Origin: DASQEH01 sp038237745
GTDB lineage: Bacteria > Actinomycetota > Actinomycetes > Propionibacteriales > Nocardioidaceae
Assembly (NCBI GenBank): GCA_038237745.1
Contig: JBBRYJ010000013.1
Span: forward strand, 13,772-77,771
Reading direction: 5' to 3'
Length of the DNA: 64,000 nucleotides
The notes below the pieces were generated by a model that was not told the origin of the DNA, made no database searches, and saw only the letters and a program-made list of their open reading frames with translations. The position numbers and the translations under genes are program-made. Below are positions 36,952-46,240 of this stretch, in pieces. How positions within the stretch are numbered: position 1 is the first letter of the stretch; every line of letters starts with the position of its first letter.

Positions 36952-38589
36952 CTACTGACCCAAGCGGTTCTTGACGATCAGGTAGGTCACGTTGTCGCCA
37001 TGCTGGGCGGTGTAGAAGGCGCGCCACCCGCTCGCATGCACGAACGGCTGCGGGATCTGGGCGCCAAGGATTCCCGCCCGAGTCGGGTCACCGTTGGAGA
37101 CGTGAATGCCGGTGATCTCGTTGTCGCCGTCGTTCTGGTAGTTCGGGGTGTCGGCGTCGCTTAACGCGGAGTCGATCGTCGCCGACGCATCCCGACCCTC
37201 GGCGAGGATACGGAGCGGCCGCTGCGAAGGATCGCCGTAGTGGGTCGTCGTGTCGAAGAGATAGGCCGAGTCCAGAGCGTTCCGCTGCGAGTGCAGCGTG
37301 TCGCCCGCGTCCTCGACGACGACGAGCTTGTTGCTACCGAAGAACGCCAGGTTGTCGAACCCGGCGTGCGCAGGGTCGCCCCGGTAGAGCATCGACAGGG
37401 TGCCCGTGTTGGCGTCGGGAGACGACTGGGTCACCCTGTAGACGGCCCCGAACCCGCCGAGCCGGGCGCCGGCTTCGGTGTCCAGATTGGTGTCTCCGGT
37501 CTCAGTGAAGTAGAACTGGCCGAAACCGGAGCCTGGCCTGAACATCCCGTTCTCGGGGCGCTTGAACGGCGTGGCCTTTGCGGCCTTCGCTGCTGCGTTG
37601 GCGCTGAACGGTGCCGTCCCGTCCATCGCGGTGTCGTGAATCGTGACCCAGCGGGTGGCGAACTTCATGCCGTAGGTATGGAGGTCCGCCCGGTCTGTCG
37701 ATGTGATGTCGCCGTTGGGGGTGCCGGCGTGGAACGAGATCGCCCGGCCGGTGTCGTTCGAGATGACCCGGAGGGCCTGAAGACGTCCCTGCGTCAAGTC
37801 ACCTGGATGGTCCGGGACGAACCGGTACACGAAGCTGTTGGGCTGCTTGGCGTTAGGGTTCGCCCTCGTGGTCGATCCTCCGACGTCCTCGACCACCCAG
37901 ACATTGCCGGACGAGTCGTTCTGGACACCTTCGTAGCCTCCGTTCCCCAATGACCCGCTGAGGTCCCTCACCCGTGAGGGATAGCCCAGCGTTGCTTGCC
38001 AGACGCCACCCGCGGTGCTGTCCTCGGACGTGAAGAGCAGTCGCTTGGCGAAGGGGTCGTACGTCGAGCCGTCGTAGGTCGGAAGCGGGTTGCCCTGGAC
38101 GTCTGTCGACGCCATCAGGGTGACTCGGTGCTGCTCGTTGGCATCGAGGTTCACCCGGGTGATGTAGCCGGCGCCGCCCTCGTGCCCCTGGTACAGGAAG
38201 TGGTGCCCGTACGAGTACCCGGCGTCGGCACCCGTCTGGCCGTCGAGTACTAGGTAGGTGTTCTTGTCCGGTTCGGTCTTCGACGCCTCGGTCGTGGTGC
38301 CGGGCAGCGGAACCATTGGCCCGTCGCCCAGGTAGCCGTAGTAGGGGATGTTGGCGGTGCCGTTCTCCAGCTTGGTGGAGCCTCGGGCGACCGCGATCTC
38401 GGCCAGCTCCGGCGAGAGCACGTTGGGGTACGTCATCCCTGGTGCCTTCGGATTGGCTGGGACCCCGTGCAAGGTGACGCCTGACACGCTCTGTGACGCG
38501 AGTCCGACTCCTCCCCCGAACCCGCTGAGCACAACGGCGGCACCTAGGCCGCCTCCTAGCAGCGCGGTGACTGCGCGTCCATTCTTCAC
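36952..38589 (-). CDS. PhoX/DUF839-like secreted protein, probable phosphatase
   Basis: A GTG at 38589 with a perfect AGGAGG seven bases upstream is preferred over the ATG at 38637, giving 545 residues. A hydrophobic N-terminus (AVTALLGGGLGAAVVLSGFG) acts as signal sequence. The body has beta-propeller-like blocks: YGHHFLYQGHEGGAGYITRV, LLFTSEDSTAGGVWQATL and YEGVQNDSSGNVWVVEDVGG. These recall PhoX-type calcium/iron alkaline phosphatases. It is divergent from a phospholipase D-family gene. The phosphatase assignment is moderate, because the metal ligands could not be mapped with certainty. Confidence 0.6.
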   Translation of the reverse strand: MKNGRAVTALLGGGLGAAVVLSGFGGGVGLASQSVSGVTLHGVPANPKAPGMTYPNVLSPELAEIAVARGSTKLENGTANIPYYGYLGDGPMVPLPGTTTEASKTEPDKNTYLVLDGQTGADAGYSYGHHFLYQGHEGGAGYITRVNLDANEQHRVTLMASTDVQGNPLPTYDGSTYDPFAKRLLFTSEDSTAGGVWQATLGYPSRVRDLSGSLGNGGYEGVQNDSSGNVWVVEDVGGSTTRANPNAKQPNSFVYRFVPDHPGDLTQGRLQALRVISNDTGRAISFHAGTPNGDITSTDRADLHTYGMKFATRWVTIHDTAMDGTAPFSANAAAKAAKATPFKRPENGMFRPGSGFGQFYFTETGDTNLDTEAGARLGGFGAVYRVTQSSPDANTGTLSMLYRGDPAHAGFDNLAFFGSNKLVVVEDAGDTLHSQRNALDSAYLFDTTTHYGDPSQRPLRILAEGRDASATIDSALSDADTPNYQNDGDNEITGIHVSNGDPTRAGILGAQIPQPFVHASGWRAFYTAQHGDNVTYLIVKNRLGQ

Positions 38590-38753
38590 GACCACTCCTC
38601 CTGACCCTGCCGTTGCGTGTCGCGACGGCGACCTCATGGCACCCTAACGAAAAGCAAGGGACCGGGAGCGACCTCGAGGTGACGAACAGGCGAAGGCTAG
38701 GTGGACCGCCTTCGTCGGTCACCAGCAGGAGATTTCGCCGGCCCTATGCCACG

Positions 38754-40217
38754 ATGACAGGCATGTCAGGTGAAGGAGGGCTGCACAGCCGGCTCGACGA
38801 ACAAGCCGGCGACGCTCTCGAAGCATTGCTGCGCCGCCAACACCGCAGGCGGCTGACGCGTCTTGGTTGGGGAGACGCTCTCGAGCCCAAGGGCAGCGAC
38901 ACTTGGTGGTCGACGCGGGTTCAGGTGCGCAGCGGGAACAGCGTCGAGGTGCTCATCGACGGAGCTACCGCCCTACCTCAGATGCAGGAGGCCATTCGTG
39001 GCGCGGAGCACTCCGTTCACATCGCCAACTGGCATGCGAGCCCAGGGTTCGAGCTGAGCCGAGACCCCGGGTCGCCTTCGCTGCGGGAGCTCCTCGGCAG
39101 CGTGTCCGAGCGAGTACCGGTGCGGCTCCTGTTATGGGCAGGGCCTCCACTGCCGGCCTTCGAGCCCACCCGTCGCATGGTCCAACAGGCGCGCGACGAG
39201 TTCGTCAGGGACACCTTGGTGCAGTGTGTGCTCGACAAGCGTGAACGGACGATGCACTGTCACCACGAGAAGGTCGTCGTGGTTGACGGCACCACCGCCT
39301 TCGTCGGGGGCATCGACCTCACCGCACTGCAGGGCGACCGAAACGACGCCTCAGCGCATCCACCGAGGAAGCCGCTGGGATGGCACGATGCGGCGGCGCG
39401 CCTGCATGGGCCAGCCGTTGCCGACGTTGCCGAGCACTTCAACCAGCGGTGGGGCGAGGTGACCGGTGAGGTCCTGTCACGCCCGGTAGCACCACCCGCA
39501 GCCGGGGAGTCCGAGGTGCAGGTGCTGAGGACGGTGCCCGAAGGCACGTACACGTTCTCACCCAACGGCGAGTTCACCATCCTCGATGCCTACCTGCGGG
39601 CACTGCGGTTGGCTGAGCACTTCGTCTATCTCGAGAACCAGTTCCTCTGGTCGCCCGAGGTGGTGGACATCTTGGCGGACAAGCTCCAGCATCCGCCGCG
39701 CGACAGCTTCCGCGTGTTGCTGCTCCTGCCTTCCAAGCCGAGCAACGGGGCAGACACGACGCGGGGTCAGCTGGGGCGTCTCCTCGATGCCGACGAGGGA
39801 GCTGGCCGATTTCTTGCGACGACGATCGCAGGGCATCAAGGAGGTGAGACGGCCCCCGTGTACGTGCACGCCAAGATCGGCATCATCGATGACCGATGGC
39901 TCACCTTGGGCTCGGCCAACCTGAACGAACACTCGCTCTTCAACGACACCGAGATGAACATTGTGACGTGCGACGCGGCACTGGCTCGTCGGACCCGGCT
40001 GCGCCTGTGGTCGGAGCACACCGAGGAACCGGTCGAGGCGCTCGAGCAGGACCCTTGCTCGGTGATCGATGACGTCTGGCGGCCTCGTGCCGAAGAGCAG
40101 TCGCGGCGCGAGAAGGCCGGCCTGTCGCGCACCCACCGACTGACGATGCTCGCACGGGTGTCACGGCGGACCGACCGCCTGGAGGGCCCGTTGAGAGGGT
40201 TGCTCGTCGACGGCTGA
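38754..40217 (+). CDS. Phospholipase D-family protein (cardiolipin synthase-like)
   Basis: The start is taken at ATG 38754 (ATG 38763 is equally possible); the upstream frame is not supported. The 487-residue protein has two HKD motifs, HHEKVVVVD (first half) and VHAKIGIIDDRW with LGSANLNEHSLFNDTEMN (second half). That is the arrangement of PLD, cardiolipin synthase and related phosphodiesterases. No signal peptide or N-terminal membrane helices are visible, unlike classical cardiolipin synthases. It should cleave or exchange phosphodiester headgroups. It converges with the amylase pseudogene across a strong terminator. Confidence 0.8.
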   Translation: MTGMSGEGGLHSRLDEQAGDALEALLRRQHRRRLTRLGWGDALEPKGSDTWWSTRVQVRSGNSVEVLIDGATALPQMQEAIRGAEHSVHIANWHASPGFELSRDPGSPSLRELLGSVSERVPVRLLLWAGPPLPAFEPTRRMVQQARDEFVRDTLVQCVLDKRERTMHCHHEKVVVVDGTTAFVGGIDLTALQGDRNDASAHPPRKPLGWHDAAARLHGPAVADVAEHFNQRWGEVTGEVLSRPVAPPAAGESEVQVLRTVPEGTYTFSPNGEFTILDAYLRALRLAEHFVYLENQFLWSPEVVDILADKLQHPPRDSFRVLLLLPSKPSNGADTTRGQLGRLLDADEGAGRFLATTIAGHQGGETAPVYVHAKIGIIDDRWLTLGSANLNEHSLFNDTEMNIVTCDAALARRTRLRLWSEHTEEPVEALEQDPCSVIDDVWRPRAEEQSRREKAGLSRTHRLTMLARVSRRTDRLEGPLRGLLVDG

Positions 40218-40228
40218 ACCCTCGGGGA

Positions 40229-40261
40229 CGTCCTGGCCGCCGCGCCCCGCCGGCCAGGACG
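40229..40261. terminator. Bidirectional terminator hairpin between convergent genes
   Basis: CGTCCTGGCCG (40229-40239) and CGGCCAGGACG (40251-40261) form a perfect 11-base stem with an 11-base GC-rich loop. It lies between the stops of the PLD-family gene and the amylase pseudogene. Confidence 0.7.
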
Positions 40262-40279
40262 AGACGACGAGCAACGCGG

Positions 40280-41899
40280 TCAGCGGGTCACGATGTCGGT
40301 CGAGTCGAAAGCAACCGAGTCCTTTCCGCCCACCGTCACGCGTGCCCTGTGGCGGTCGTTCACCATGACCGTCGGACCGGAGCACGAGCCGCGGGAATAG
40401 TCGCCGTGGATGATGTCGCAGTACCTTCCGGCGGGCAGGCCGGTCCTGAACGATCTCGTCACGGCCGTCGTGTTGTTGTTGATCGAGATCCACCCCTTGT
40501 GGCCGCGACTGAAGGCGATCAGGTTGACCCCGTCGTCGTACCAGTTCCTCCGCGGAGTCCCCGCCACGTGGTTGTGCCATCCGACCATGTTGGCGACGCT
40601 TGTCGCCCGGTCGACGCAGGTCCAACCGGACCCGCAGGTGGTGTCTGTGATGATCCCGTTGGCGTCGGACGGGGGAGAGGCGTTGCGGTCCTCGAAGTCG
40701 AACGCCGAGTACACCGTAGGTCGACCGTATCCGGACGCGAGCAAAAACTGAGTGGCGAGGAGATTGGTGGCACCGTCCTTGTAGCTGAGCGTGGAGCCGT
40801 CGCGCTCGGTGTCGTGGTTCTCGACCAACGCCAGTGACTTACGGCTGGGCAAGAGGCCGGCGCGAGCCCCGAAGACCTTCAGTGTCGTGATGTCGCCGAC
40901 CGCGTCAGTGGTGTAGCTCTTGAAGGCAGACTTGAGCTGGTAGGCGGTATCGAATCCCAACAGATCGCCCTGGCCGAAGAAGGCAAACGGCGACAGCTTG
41001 CCGGGCCCCCCAGGAAAGACCTCTAGCGCGACGTAAGGGCGGGTGCCGTCGACGGTCTTGTGCAGGCGGGACTCGATCGCCTCGAGATCGGCTTGGCCGA
41101 CATGCTTTGCAGCGTCAACCCGGAATCCTGAGACGCCGAGCCGGATCAGCTTGTTGAGGTAGTGGGCGAGCCGGTCACGGACGTACGTCTTCTCCGTACG
41201 AAGATCGCTCAGGCTGACCAGCTCACACTTCGTGACCTGGAGGTAGCTGTTGAAGTCGTCGATGTTCCCCGACGCACTTGGACAGTCGCCGGGGGCGTGG
41301 TGGAAGTCTCGGTAGTGGTACAGGTCGCCGTAGTGGTATTTGGTGTAGGACGCGCCGCCGTAGGAGAGGTTGCCCTGCCCCGTCATGTGGTTGATGACCG
41401 CGTCGACGTACACGCGAACGCCGGCCGCGCGGCAGGTGGTCACCATTCCCCTGAACTGGGCGGGACTCCCCATCCGGCTGGTCAGCCGGTACTGCACAGG
41501 CTGGTAGACCTCGAATCAGGGGTGCAGGACACCCTCGGGCTGGTCACTGGTCCGCGACAGCGAGTCCTGCGGAGGAGCCACCTGGACGCCACCGAATCCC
41601 TTCGGCCCGAGCACGGTGCTGCACTCTCTGGCGACCGAAGGCCAGTTCCACTCCCACAAGTTGGCGATCACGTTGCCTTGGGGCACCAAGCGTCGCAACG
41701 GGGCCGAGGCCGCATGAACACCTGGCGACTTCAGCATCACCGGTGCCTCTGACGGGTGAGCACTCGCGGCAACAGCACCGGACGCGGTACTCACCAGGAT
41801 CCCCGCCGTCACTGCCCCGAGTATCCGGGTGGGCATCGCTCTCCGCGCTGTGCGAGCCGTTGGTCGCCCGGCCACTCGGGTCGCTTGGCTGCTCCACAT
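40280..41899 (-). pseudogene. Secreted alpha-amylase (GH13) interrupted by a single in-frame TGA
   Basis: Both halves lie in one frame across 540 codons. The N-terminal part has a signal peptide (ILGAVTAGILVSTASGAVA) and NVIANLWEWNWPSVARECS. It ends in VLHP followed by TGA (41516-41518), where actinobacterial amylases have Trp (HPW-FEVYQPV). The next codons read FEVYQPVQYRLTSRMG and continue to the end. All four GH13 regions are intact: DAVINH, GFRVDAAKH (nucleophile Asp), EVFPGG (acid/base Glu) and LVENHD. A TGG to TGA change explains the break. It could be a recent null mutation, a sequencing error or a read-through stop. No convincing restart site follows. Confidence 0.8.
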
Positions 41900-42017
41900 G
41901 AACTCGCCTCTCTGCGATGTGCCACTCGTCCGCGCTGAGGCTATGAGCGGTCACGTCAAGTGTGATGCCTGTCAGGAAGCCCCACCCTACTGATCGCCGT
42001 TTCCGCCCCACCGGGCG

Positions 42018-42152
42018 TCATCGCCGCTTGCGAGCGATGAGCGCTAGGACGACCACGAGACCGATCACGACGACGACCACTATCCACCGATGGCCCCCGA
42101 GCCCGAGGAGCCGCAACGGCGGCCGAATCATCCGCGCGGCCACAGGGGTCAT
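42018..42152 (-). CDS. Candidate 44-residue single-pass membrane protein
   Basis: Reading leftward from ATG 42152, a 44-codon frame encodes a basic N-terminus (MTPVAARMIRPPLRLLG). A strongly hydrophobic helix follows (WIVVVVVIGLVVVLALIA), and the tail is RKRR before TGA. The positive-out ends and clean helix look like a genuine small membrane protein. No ribosome site is visible, so translation might be leaderless. It lies between the amylase pseudogene and the MSMEG_6728-like gene, in the same direction. Confidence 0.4.
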   Translation of the reverse strand: MTPVAARMIRPPLRLLGLGGHRWIVVVVVIGLVVVLALIARKRR

Positions 42153-42213
42153 ATGTCTAGTGTGACCGGCAAAGGGCGGCTAGGCCCGCCCAGCGTCACG
42201 CGAGTGCTGACCC

Positions 42214-42693
42214 TCACCGTGGCCGCGTCGCGGCACTCGGGGGCTCGACCGGCCAGACGTACGGCAAGTCGGCGGGCACGCCGACGAACCGCGGCCCGTA
42301 GAGGCGGGGGTCCTTGCGAACCAGGTTGGACCGATGTGAGAGATGCAGGGCCGGTTCTCCGAGCCAAGGTGGCGGGGTCGCAGCTGTCGGGAACCCCGAC
42401 TCGGCGAGGAGACCGGCCGTCTTCACCGCGCAGGTGTCGGTGAAGCCTCGCTCCGCCCACTCCGAGCAGACAGCGGACTGGTACCCCATGAGTGCCCCCG
42501 CGAATCCCCTCCACATCAGGACCACAGGGTGGGTTCGCCAACCCTTGGGCTCGAATGCCTCGATCACGCCGCTATTGTTGTCCCAGCGCAGCCGGGTGAG
42601 AACCTGCATGATCTGCAGGGTCTCGACCCGCTGCTTCCCGAGCCGCACGTTGTCGAGAACGACGGCACTGCGAGCGAAGTCGGCGTACGGCAA
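42214..42693 (-). CDS. MSMEG_6728-family conserved protein
   Basis: The 159-residue frame has VVLDNVRLGKQRVETLQIM, GWRTHPVVLMWRGFAGALMGY, GFTDTC and LHLSHRSNLVRKDP. These blocks recall the actinobacterial family sometimes linked to pyrimidine-dimer glycosylase. Family members, as remembered, begin MQTFLPY. Here the codons before the TTG at 42693 read IQTF, with ATC at 42703-42705 in the usual ATG place, and no ribosome site is clear. Either TTG 42693 is used, or a rare ATC start, or the start was lost. It lies just after the DUF4383 gene. Confidence 0.6.
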   Translation of the reverse strand: MPYADFARSAVVLDNVRLGKQRVETLQIMQVLTRLRWDNNSGVIEAFEPKGWRTHPVVLMWRGFAGALMGYQSAVCSEWAERGFTDTCAVKTAGLLAESGFPTAATPPPWLGEPALHLSHRSNLVRKDPRLYGPRFVGVPADLPYVWPVEPPSAATRPR

Positions 42694-42713
42694 GAAGGTC
42701 TGGATGGCGAGGG

Positions 42714-43175
42714 CTAGCTGATGCGCGAACTGGTGGAGCTGGTACGAGCGAGCGCGAGCCCCAGGGCTATCATTCCGATGCCGAGGGCGAGGTGCAGCCA
42801 GTTGTCGGCGTTGTTCAGGGGCACGAAGTTGGCCTTGCTGCCCATGTCGACGACGAGCCCGTAGACCCAGAGCACCAGGTAGATGGCGCCGCCGCCGACG
42901 AGGTAGCTGCGTGACGCGGCAGCCGATGCGCGACCAGCGGCCACACCCGCGACGCCGAAGAGCAGGTGCACGATGTTGTGCAGGATTGAGACCTGGAAGA
43001 CACCGAGAAGCTTGGCTCCGGATTGATGGCCCAGGAAGTCGATGTCACTGAGGTGAGTGGTGATCCCCGGCACGAAGCCGAGGACGCCGACGAGCAGGAA
43101 GACGACTCCTACCAGCATTGCGGCGGTATTGACAAGGGCAGAAGACCGCCCAGTCGTGAGGGACGACGATGACAT
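42714..43175 (-). CDS. DUF4383 membrane protein
   Basis: The ATG at 43175 has TAGGAG eight bases upstream and gives 153 residues. Four transmembrane helices are visible (AAMLVGVVFLLVGVLGFVPG, ILHNIVHLLFGVAGVAAG, GGAIYLVLWVYGLVV, LHLALGIGMIALGLAL). HNIVHLLFG and NNADNWLHLALG are the repeated DUF4383 signatures. The function is unknown; relatives are common in actinobacteria and often stress-induced. About 140 bases of less GC-rich sequence upstream probably hold its promoter. Confidence 0.75.
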   Translation of the reverse strand: MSSSSLTTGRSSALVNTAAMLVGVVFLLVGVLGFVPGITTHLSDIDFLGHQSGAKLLGVFQVSILHNIVHLLFGVAGVAAGRASAAASRSYLVGGGAIYLVLWVYGLVVDMGSKANFVPLNNADNWLHLALGIGMIALGLALARTSSTSSRIS

Positions 43176-43316
43176 GGTGTGAACTCCTACGTAAGCGGTG
43201 CGATATGACAAAACCTGCGGTACCCGAACCGTTGTTATGCAAACTGTGCTGTCCACAACGCATAAGTTTGGGGGAGCTCGTGAGCCCCAGCGACAGGGAG
43301 GGCCTCGGCGCCGCCT

Positions 43317-44238
43317 TCACTCAGCCTGACCGACGCCGGTCCTGAACTCCCCGGCCCGGAGGGGTCCACCTGCGCGACAATCGAGCGGCGGAGTGGCATC
43401 GCCGGCCCCACGACGTAACCCGTCGAGGAAGTCCTCGATCGCGGCAGACGCGGATACCCGAGGCTGCCATCCGAGGGCTTCCTTTGCGTGCGCGTTCGAC
43501 ATCACAGGCACGCGCATGAGTGCGTCGAAGAGGTCAGGTGCAGCAGGCACCGCGTGCAACGTCCACGCTGCTGTCAGCGCAGCCTTGACGAGTGCGGGCG
43601 GAACACTCGCCGCCCGTGCGTCGAACAGAGCCGCCAGGTCCGCGCCCACAAGCACCTCGTCCGCGCACAGGTTGAAGGCACCTGCCACGTCCGACGTGGC
43701 AGCAGAGGTGAAAGCGCGTCCGATGTCGTCGGCGTGCACAGTCTGGAGCAACAGACCGAGGGCAGCGGCAGGACGGGGATCAGCCCCGGCCGCACCAGGC
43801 TTCCAGGAAGGAGCGGACCCGCGAAGAGGCGCCATGAGTGGGGCACGACTCGTCGACCGGATCGCTGTCGCGACGCGGCGAGTACGCCGCCACCGACGAG
43901 GACGCCACCAGCGACGAAACACCGCTACGTTCGGCGGCCTCCAGCAGCCGCGCAGCACCGATGACATTGTTTTCCCACGTCTGCTCCGGACGATGGCTGG
44001 GATGGAAAAGCCACGCGAGATGCACGACGACGTCGGCGCCAGCGAGCAGGGCGTCCAGATCGTCCCACCGGATGTCTGCAGACTGCCAGACGACGGTCGG
44101 CCGGCTGGGGGGCGTCATGTCGGTGGCGGGAAGGCGTCGTGCCACCGCGACGATCTCAGAGACGTCGGGGTGGTCGAGCAGCGCATCCGCTGTTGCTGTC
44201 CCGACGTTTCCGCTGGCTCCGATGATGACGACCTTCAT
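43317..44238 (-). pseudogene. NAD-dependent epimerase/dehydratase, decayed by deletion and frameshift
   Basis: The N-terminal half starts at ATG 44238 (MKVVIIGASGNVGTATADAL, a Rossmann glycine motif) and runs in frame to VDESCPTHG near 43830. The sequence then continues in a second frame (RLFAGPLLPGSLVRPGLIPV), missing about 45 residues that should include the catalytic YxxxK. A further one-base shift near 43752-43762 moves to a third frame (LLLQTVHADDIGRAF), which runs to the stop at 43317. Both the deletion and the loss of the active site argue against function. Downstream coding potential is still well preserved, so decay is recent. Confidence 0.75.
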
Positions 44239-44318
44239 GGTGCATTCGTACCCGCGGCATCGTTGCCACAAACGCCACGCTCACCGCGCCCGGCTATCGC
44301 CTCACTGACCCACCCGGC

Positions 44319-45362
44319 TCAGCCTGTGACATGACCGTGGCCCTTTGTCCGTTGCGCCAGCAACGGCAGTGAGGGGTCCCACGGGTCGCCTCCCGCCGCG
44401 TCCCGGCGTCTGCGCGCGATCGCGCTGAGCGACTCGAGCACGACTCTGTTGGCGAGGGCGACCGTGATCTCGGCATGGTCGTACGGAGGGCTCACCTCCA
44501 CGACGTCGACCCCCACCACCGGCAGCTCGAGGCAGATTCGGCGGACCGAGTCCAGCAGCTGTCGTGCGGACAGCCCACCGGGCTCAGGTGTTCCCGTTCC
44601 AGGGGCATGGCCCGGGTCACAGACGTCGATGTCGACGGACAAGAACACACCGTCGCATTCGTCCGTGGCGATGGCGAACGCCTCGGTCAGGCAGTCGTCG
44701 AGCCCGCGGTGGCCGACCTCCGTCATCTCGTACGAGCGCATCGACTGCTCCGCCATCCAGTCGAGCGTCTCCGGCGGCGGCCAGTAGCCGCGCAGGCCAA
44801 TCTGCAAGAAGCGGTCCCCTCGGAGGGCCCCGCTCTCGATCAGCCGCCGCATGGGCTGCCCATGACCCCACAGAGAGCCGAACTCGATATGGCCGGTGTC
44901 TGCATGAGCATCGAAATGGATCATCGAGACGCGGCCGTGGCCAAGCACGTTGGCGACCCCTTTGGCGTCCGGGAAGGCGATCGAGTGGTCGCCGCCGAGC
45001 ACCACAGGGATGGCACCAGCACGGGCGACCTTCTCCACCGCCGCCTCGAGTGCGGCCAACGCGGCTTCGATATCACCGGGAGGCATCTCGACATCGCCCG
45101 CATCGACCACTCGGAGGTCGACGAGCCCATCCGTGCGCAGTGCCAGACTCGGTCGTGAGCCGTCGTGCGCCAGGTAGTCGGTCATCCGGATTGCCATCGG
45201 TCCGAAGCGGGTGCCTGGCCGGTGCGACGTACCGCCGTCGAACGGCCCGCCGAGGACCACCACATCGACACCTCGCAGGCTCGCGTCGTCGTCGAGGTCG
45301 CACCTGGGCACGCCGAGAAACGTGACGTCGGGCCCAAACTGCGCGCCATACCGGGTCATCAA
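44319..45362 (-). CDS. Ureohydrolase of the arginase/agmatinase family
   Basis: The 347-residue protein has all manganese-ligand motifs: GGDHSIAFPDA, MIHFDAHADTG and SVDIDVCDPGHAPGTGTPEPGG. It would release urea from agmatine or another guanidino compound, such as guanidinobutyrate; the exact substrate cannot be read from sequence. It is cytosolic. Neighbours (epimerase pseudogene, sortase) give no pathway hint. Two adjacent ATG codons open the frame at 45362 and 45359. Confidence 0.8.
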   Translation of the reverse strand: MMTRYGAQFGPDVTFLGVPRCDLDDDASLRGVDVVVLGGPFDGGTSHRPGTRFGPMAIRMTDYLAHDGSRPSLALRTDGLVDLRVVDAGDVEMPPGDIEAALAALEAAVEKVARAGAIPVVLGGDHSIAFPDAKGVANVLGHGRVSMIHFDAHADTGHIEFGSLWGHGQPMRRLIESGALRGDRFLQIGLRGYWPPPETLDWMAEQSMRSYEMTEVGHRGLDDCLTEAFAIATDECDGVFLSVDIDVCDPGHAPGTGTPEPGGLSARQLLDSVRRICLELPVVGVDVVEVSPPYDHAEITVALANRVVLESLSAIARRRRDAAGGDPWDPSLPLLAQRTKGHGHVTG

Positions 45363-45445
45363 CCGTCTCCTCGAGTCCCTCCAAGGCCGAACACATCAGT
45401 CAGCCGCAGGCCACCCTATCCACGCCGCTCCAAGCGAGAACCTCG

Positions 45446-46240
45446 TCAGGACCGACGATCCACCGGCTGCGACGGTATGCCGACGACGACCACGTTGCTC
45501 TGGTAGCCCCCGGCTGACGGGTCGTACGCTCCCCCGCAGGTGATAAGCACCAGCCGTGGCCGCCCCTCGGCTGAGAAGAGGCCGGCTTCCGAGGAGAGTG
45601 ACGCCTTGGGCACGAGCGTCGACGCGACGACCTGGAAGCTCTGGCTCAGGTGGGCGGATTCCACGCTGACGACGTCGCCCGCGCGCATGCCGAACAGCTC
45701 GGCGAAGCGACCCACACCTTGTGAGAACGAGTCGACGTGGGCCGCCACGACGACCGCTCCGAAGGGGTCCCCGAGCCGGGAGCCGCCGTCCCACCAACCC
45801 GCCTCATTTATGTCCGGAGGTATCTGGAGCTCACCTGTCGGCGCCGTGGCAGACACGCGGACACGCATCAGCGAGCCGCCTGGCAGAGTCAAGCTCACCG
45901 GTCGCTCCGCGTCGACCTGCGAAGGTGCCGGTCGGCCCACCTGTGCCCGGGTCGGCTTCGCCCGAGAGCCGCCGGCCTTCTCCTCCGCACCGCCTTGGGC
46001 TGCATGCGGCCGCGTCCCCGACGGCACAGACTGCGGGGTGGCCTCCTGGACGGCCGCCCCCTCAGAACCAGGGGAGTGCGACGAACTGGCACATCCCGTG
46101 CCTACAACCCCCCACAGACCTAGGATGACTCCCAACATCGCGGCCCGTGATGTCTTCCGGTGCCGATCTCGCTGCGCCGATCTCGTGTGGCTCGCTGTCT
46201 CGGGGCTGTGAGCCGAGGCCCTGGCGCCTTCTCCGCTCAC
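45446..46240 (-). CDS. Class F sortase with catalytic Arg apparently replaced
   Basis: The GTG at 46240 overlaps the stop of the DUF4397 gene in a GTGA, giving 264 residues. A longer frame from 46300 would overlap that gene by 64 bases. After a basic N-terminus comes a hydrophobic segment (AMLGVILGLWGVVGTGCASS) acting as anchor or imperfect lipobox, then a linker and a sortase domain at about residues 125-264. The domain shows LQIPPDINEAGWWDGG, VVVAAHVDSFSQG (catalytic His) and LVLITCGGAYDPSAGGY (catalytic Cys). Class F enzymes usually have Arg directly after that Tyr (YRDN); here it is YQSN. Confidence 0.75.
   Translation of the reverse strand: MSGEGARASAHSPETASHTRSAQRDRHRKTSRAAMLGVILGLWGVVGTGCASSSHSPGSEGAAVQEATPQSVPSGTRPHAAQGGAEEKAGGSRAKPTRAQVGRPAPSQVDAERPVSLTLPGGSLMRVRVSATAPTGELQIPPDINEAGWWDGGSRLGDPFGAVVVAAHVDSFSQGVGRFAELFGMRAGDVVSVESAHLSQSFQVVASTLVPKASLSSEAGLFSAEGRPRLVLITCGGAYDPSAGGYQSNVVVVGIPSQPVDRRS

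Noticed and set aside
38590..38753. A PHO box between the divergent PhoX-like and PLD-family genes
   Set aside because: Only one loose GTTC-CACC-like unit was seen and no adjacent direct repeat, so it is too weak to claim.
41516..41518. TGA in the amylase as selenocysteine or another recoded residue
   Set aside because: The family has Trp at this site, it is not a catalytic position, and no selenocysteine-insertion context is evident.
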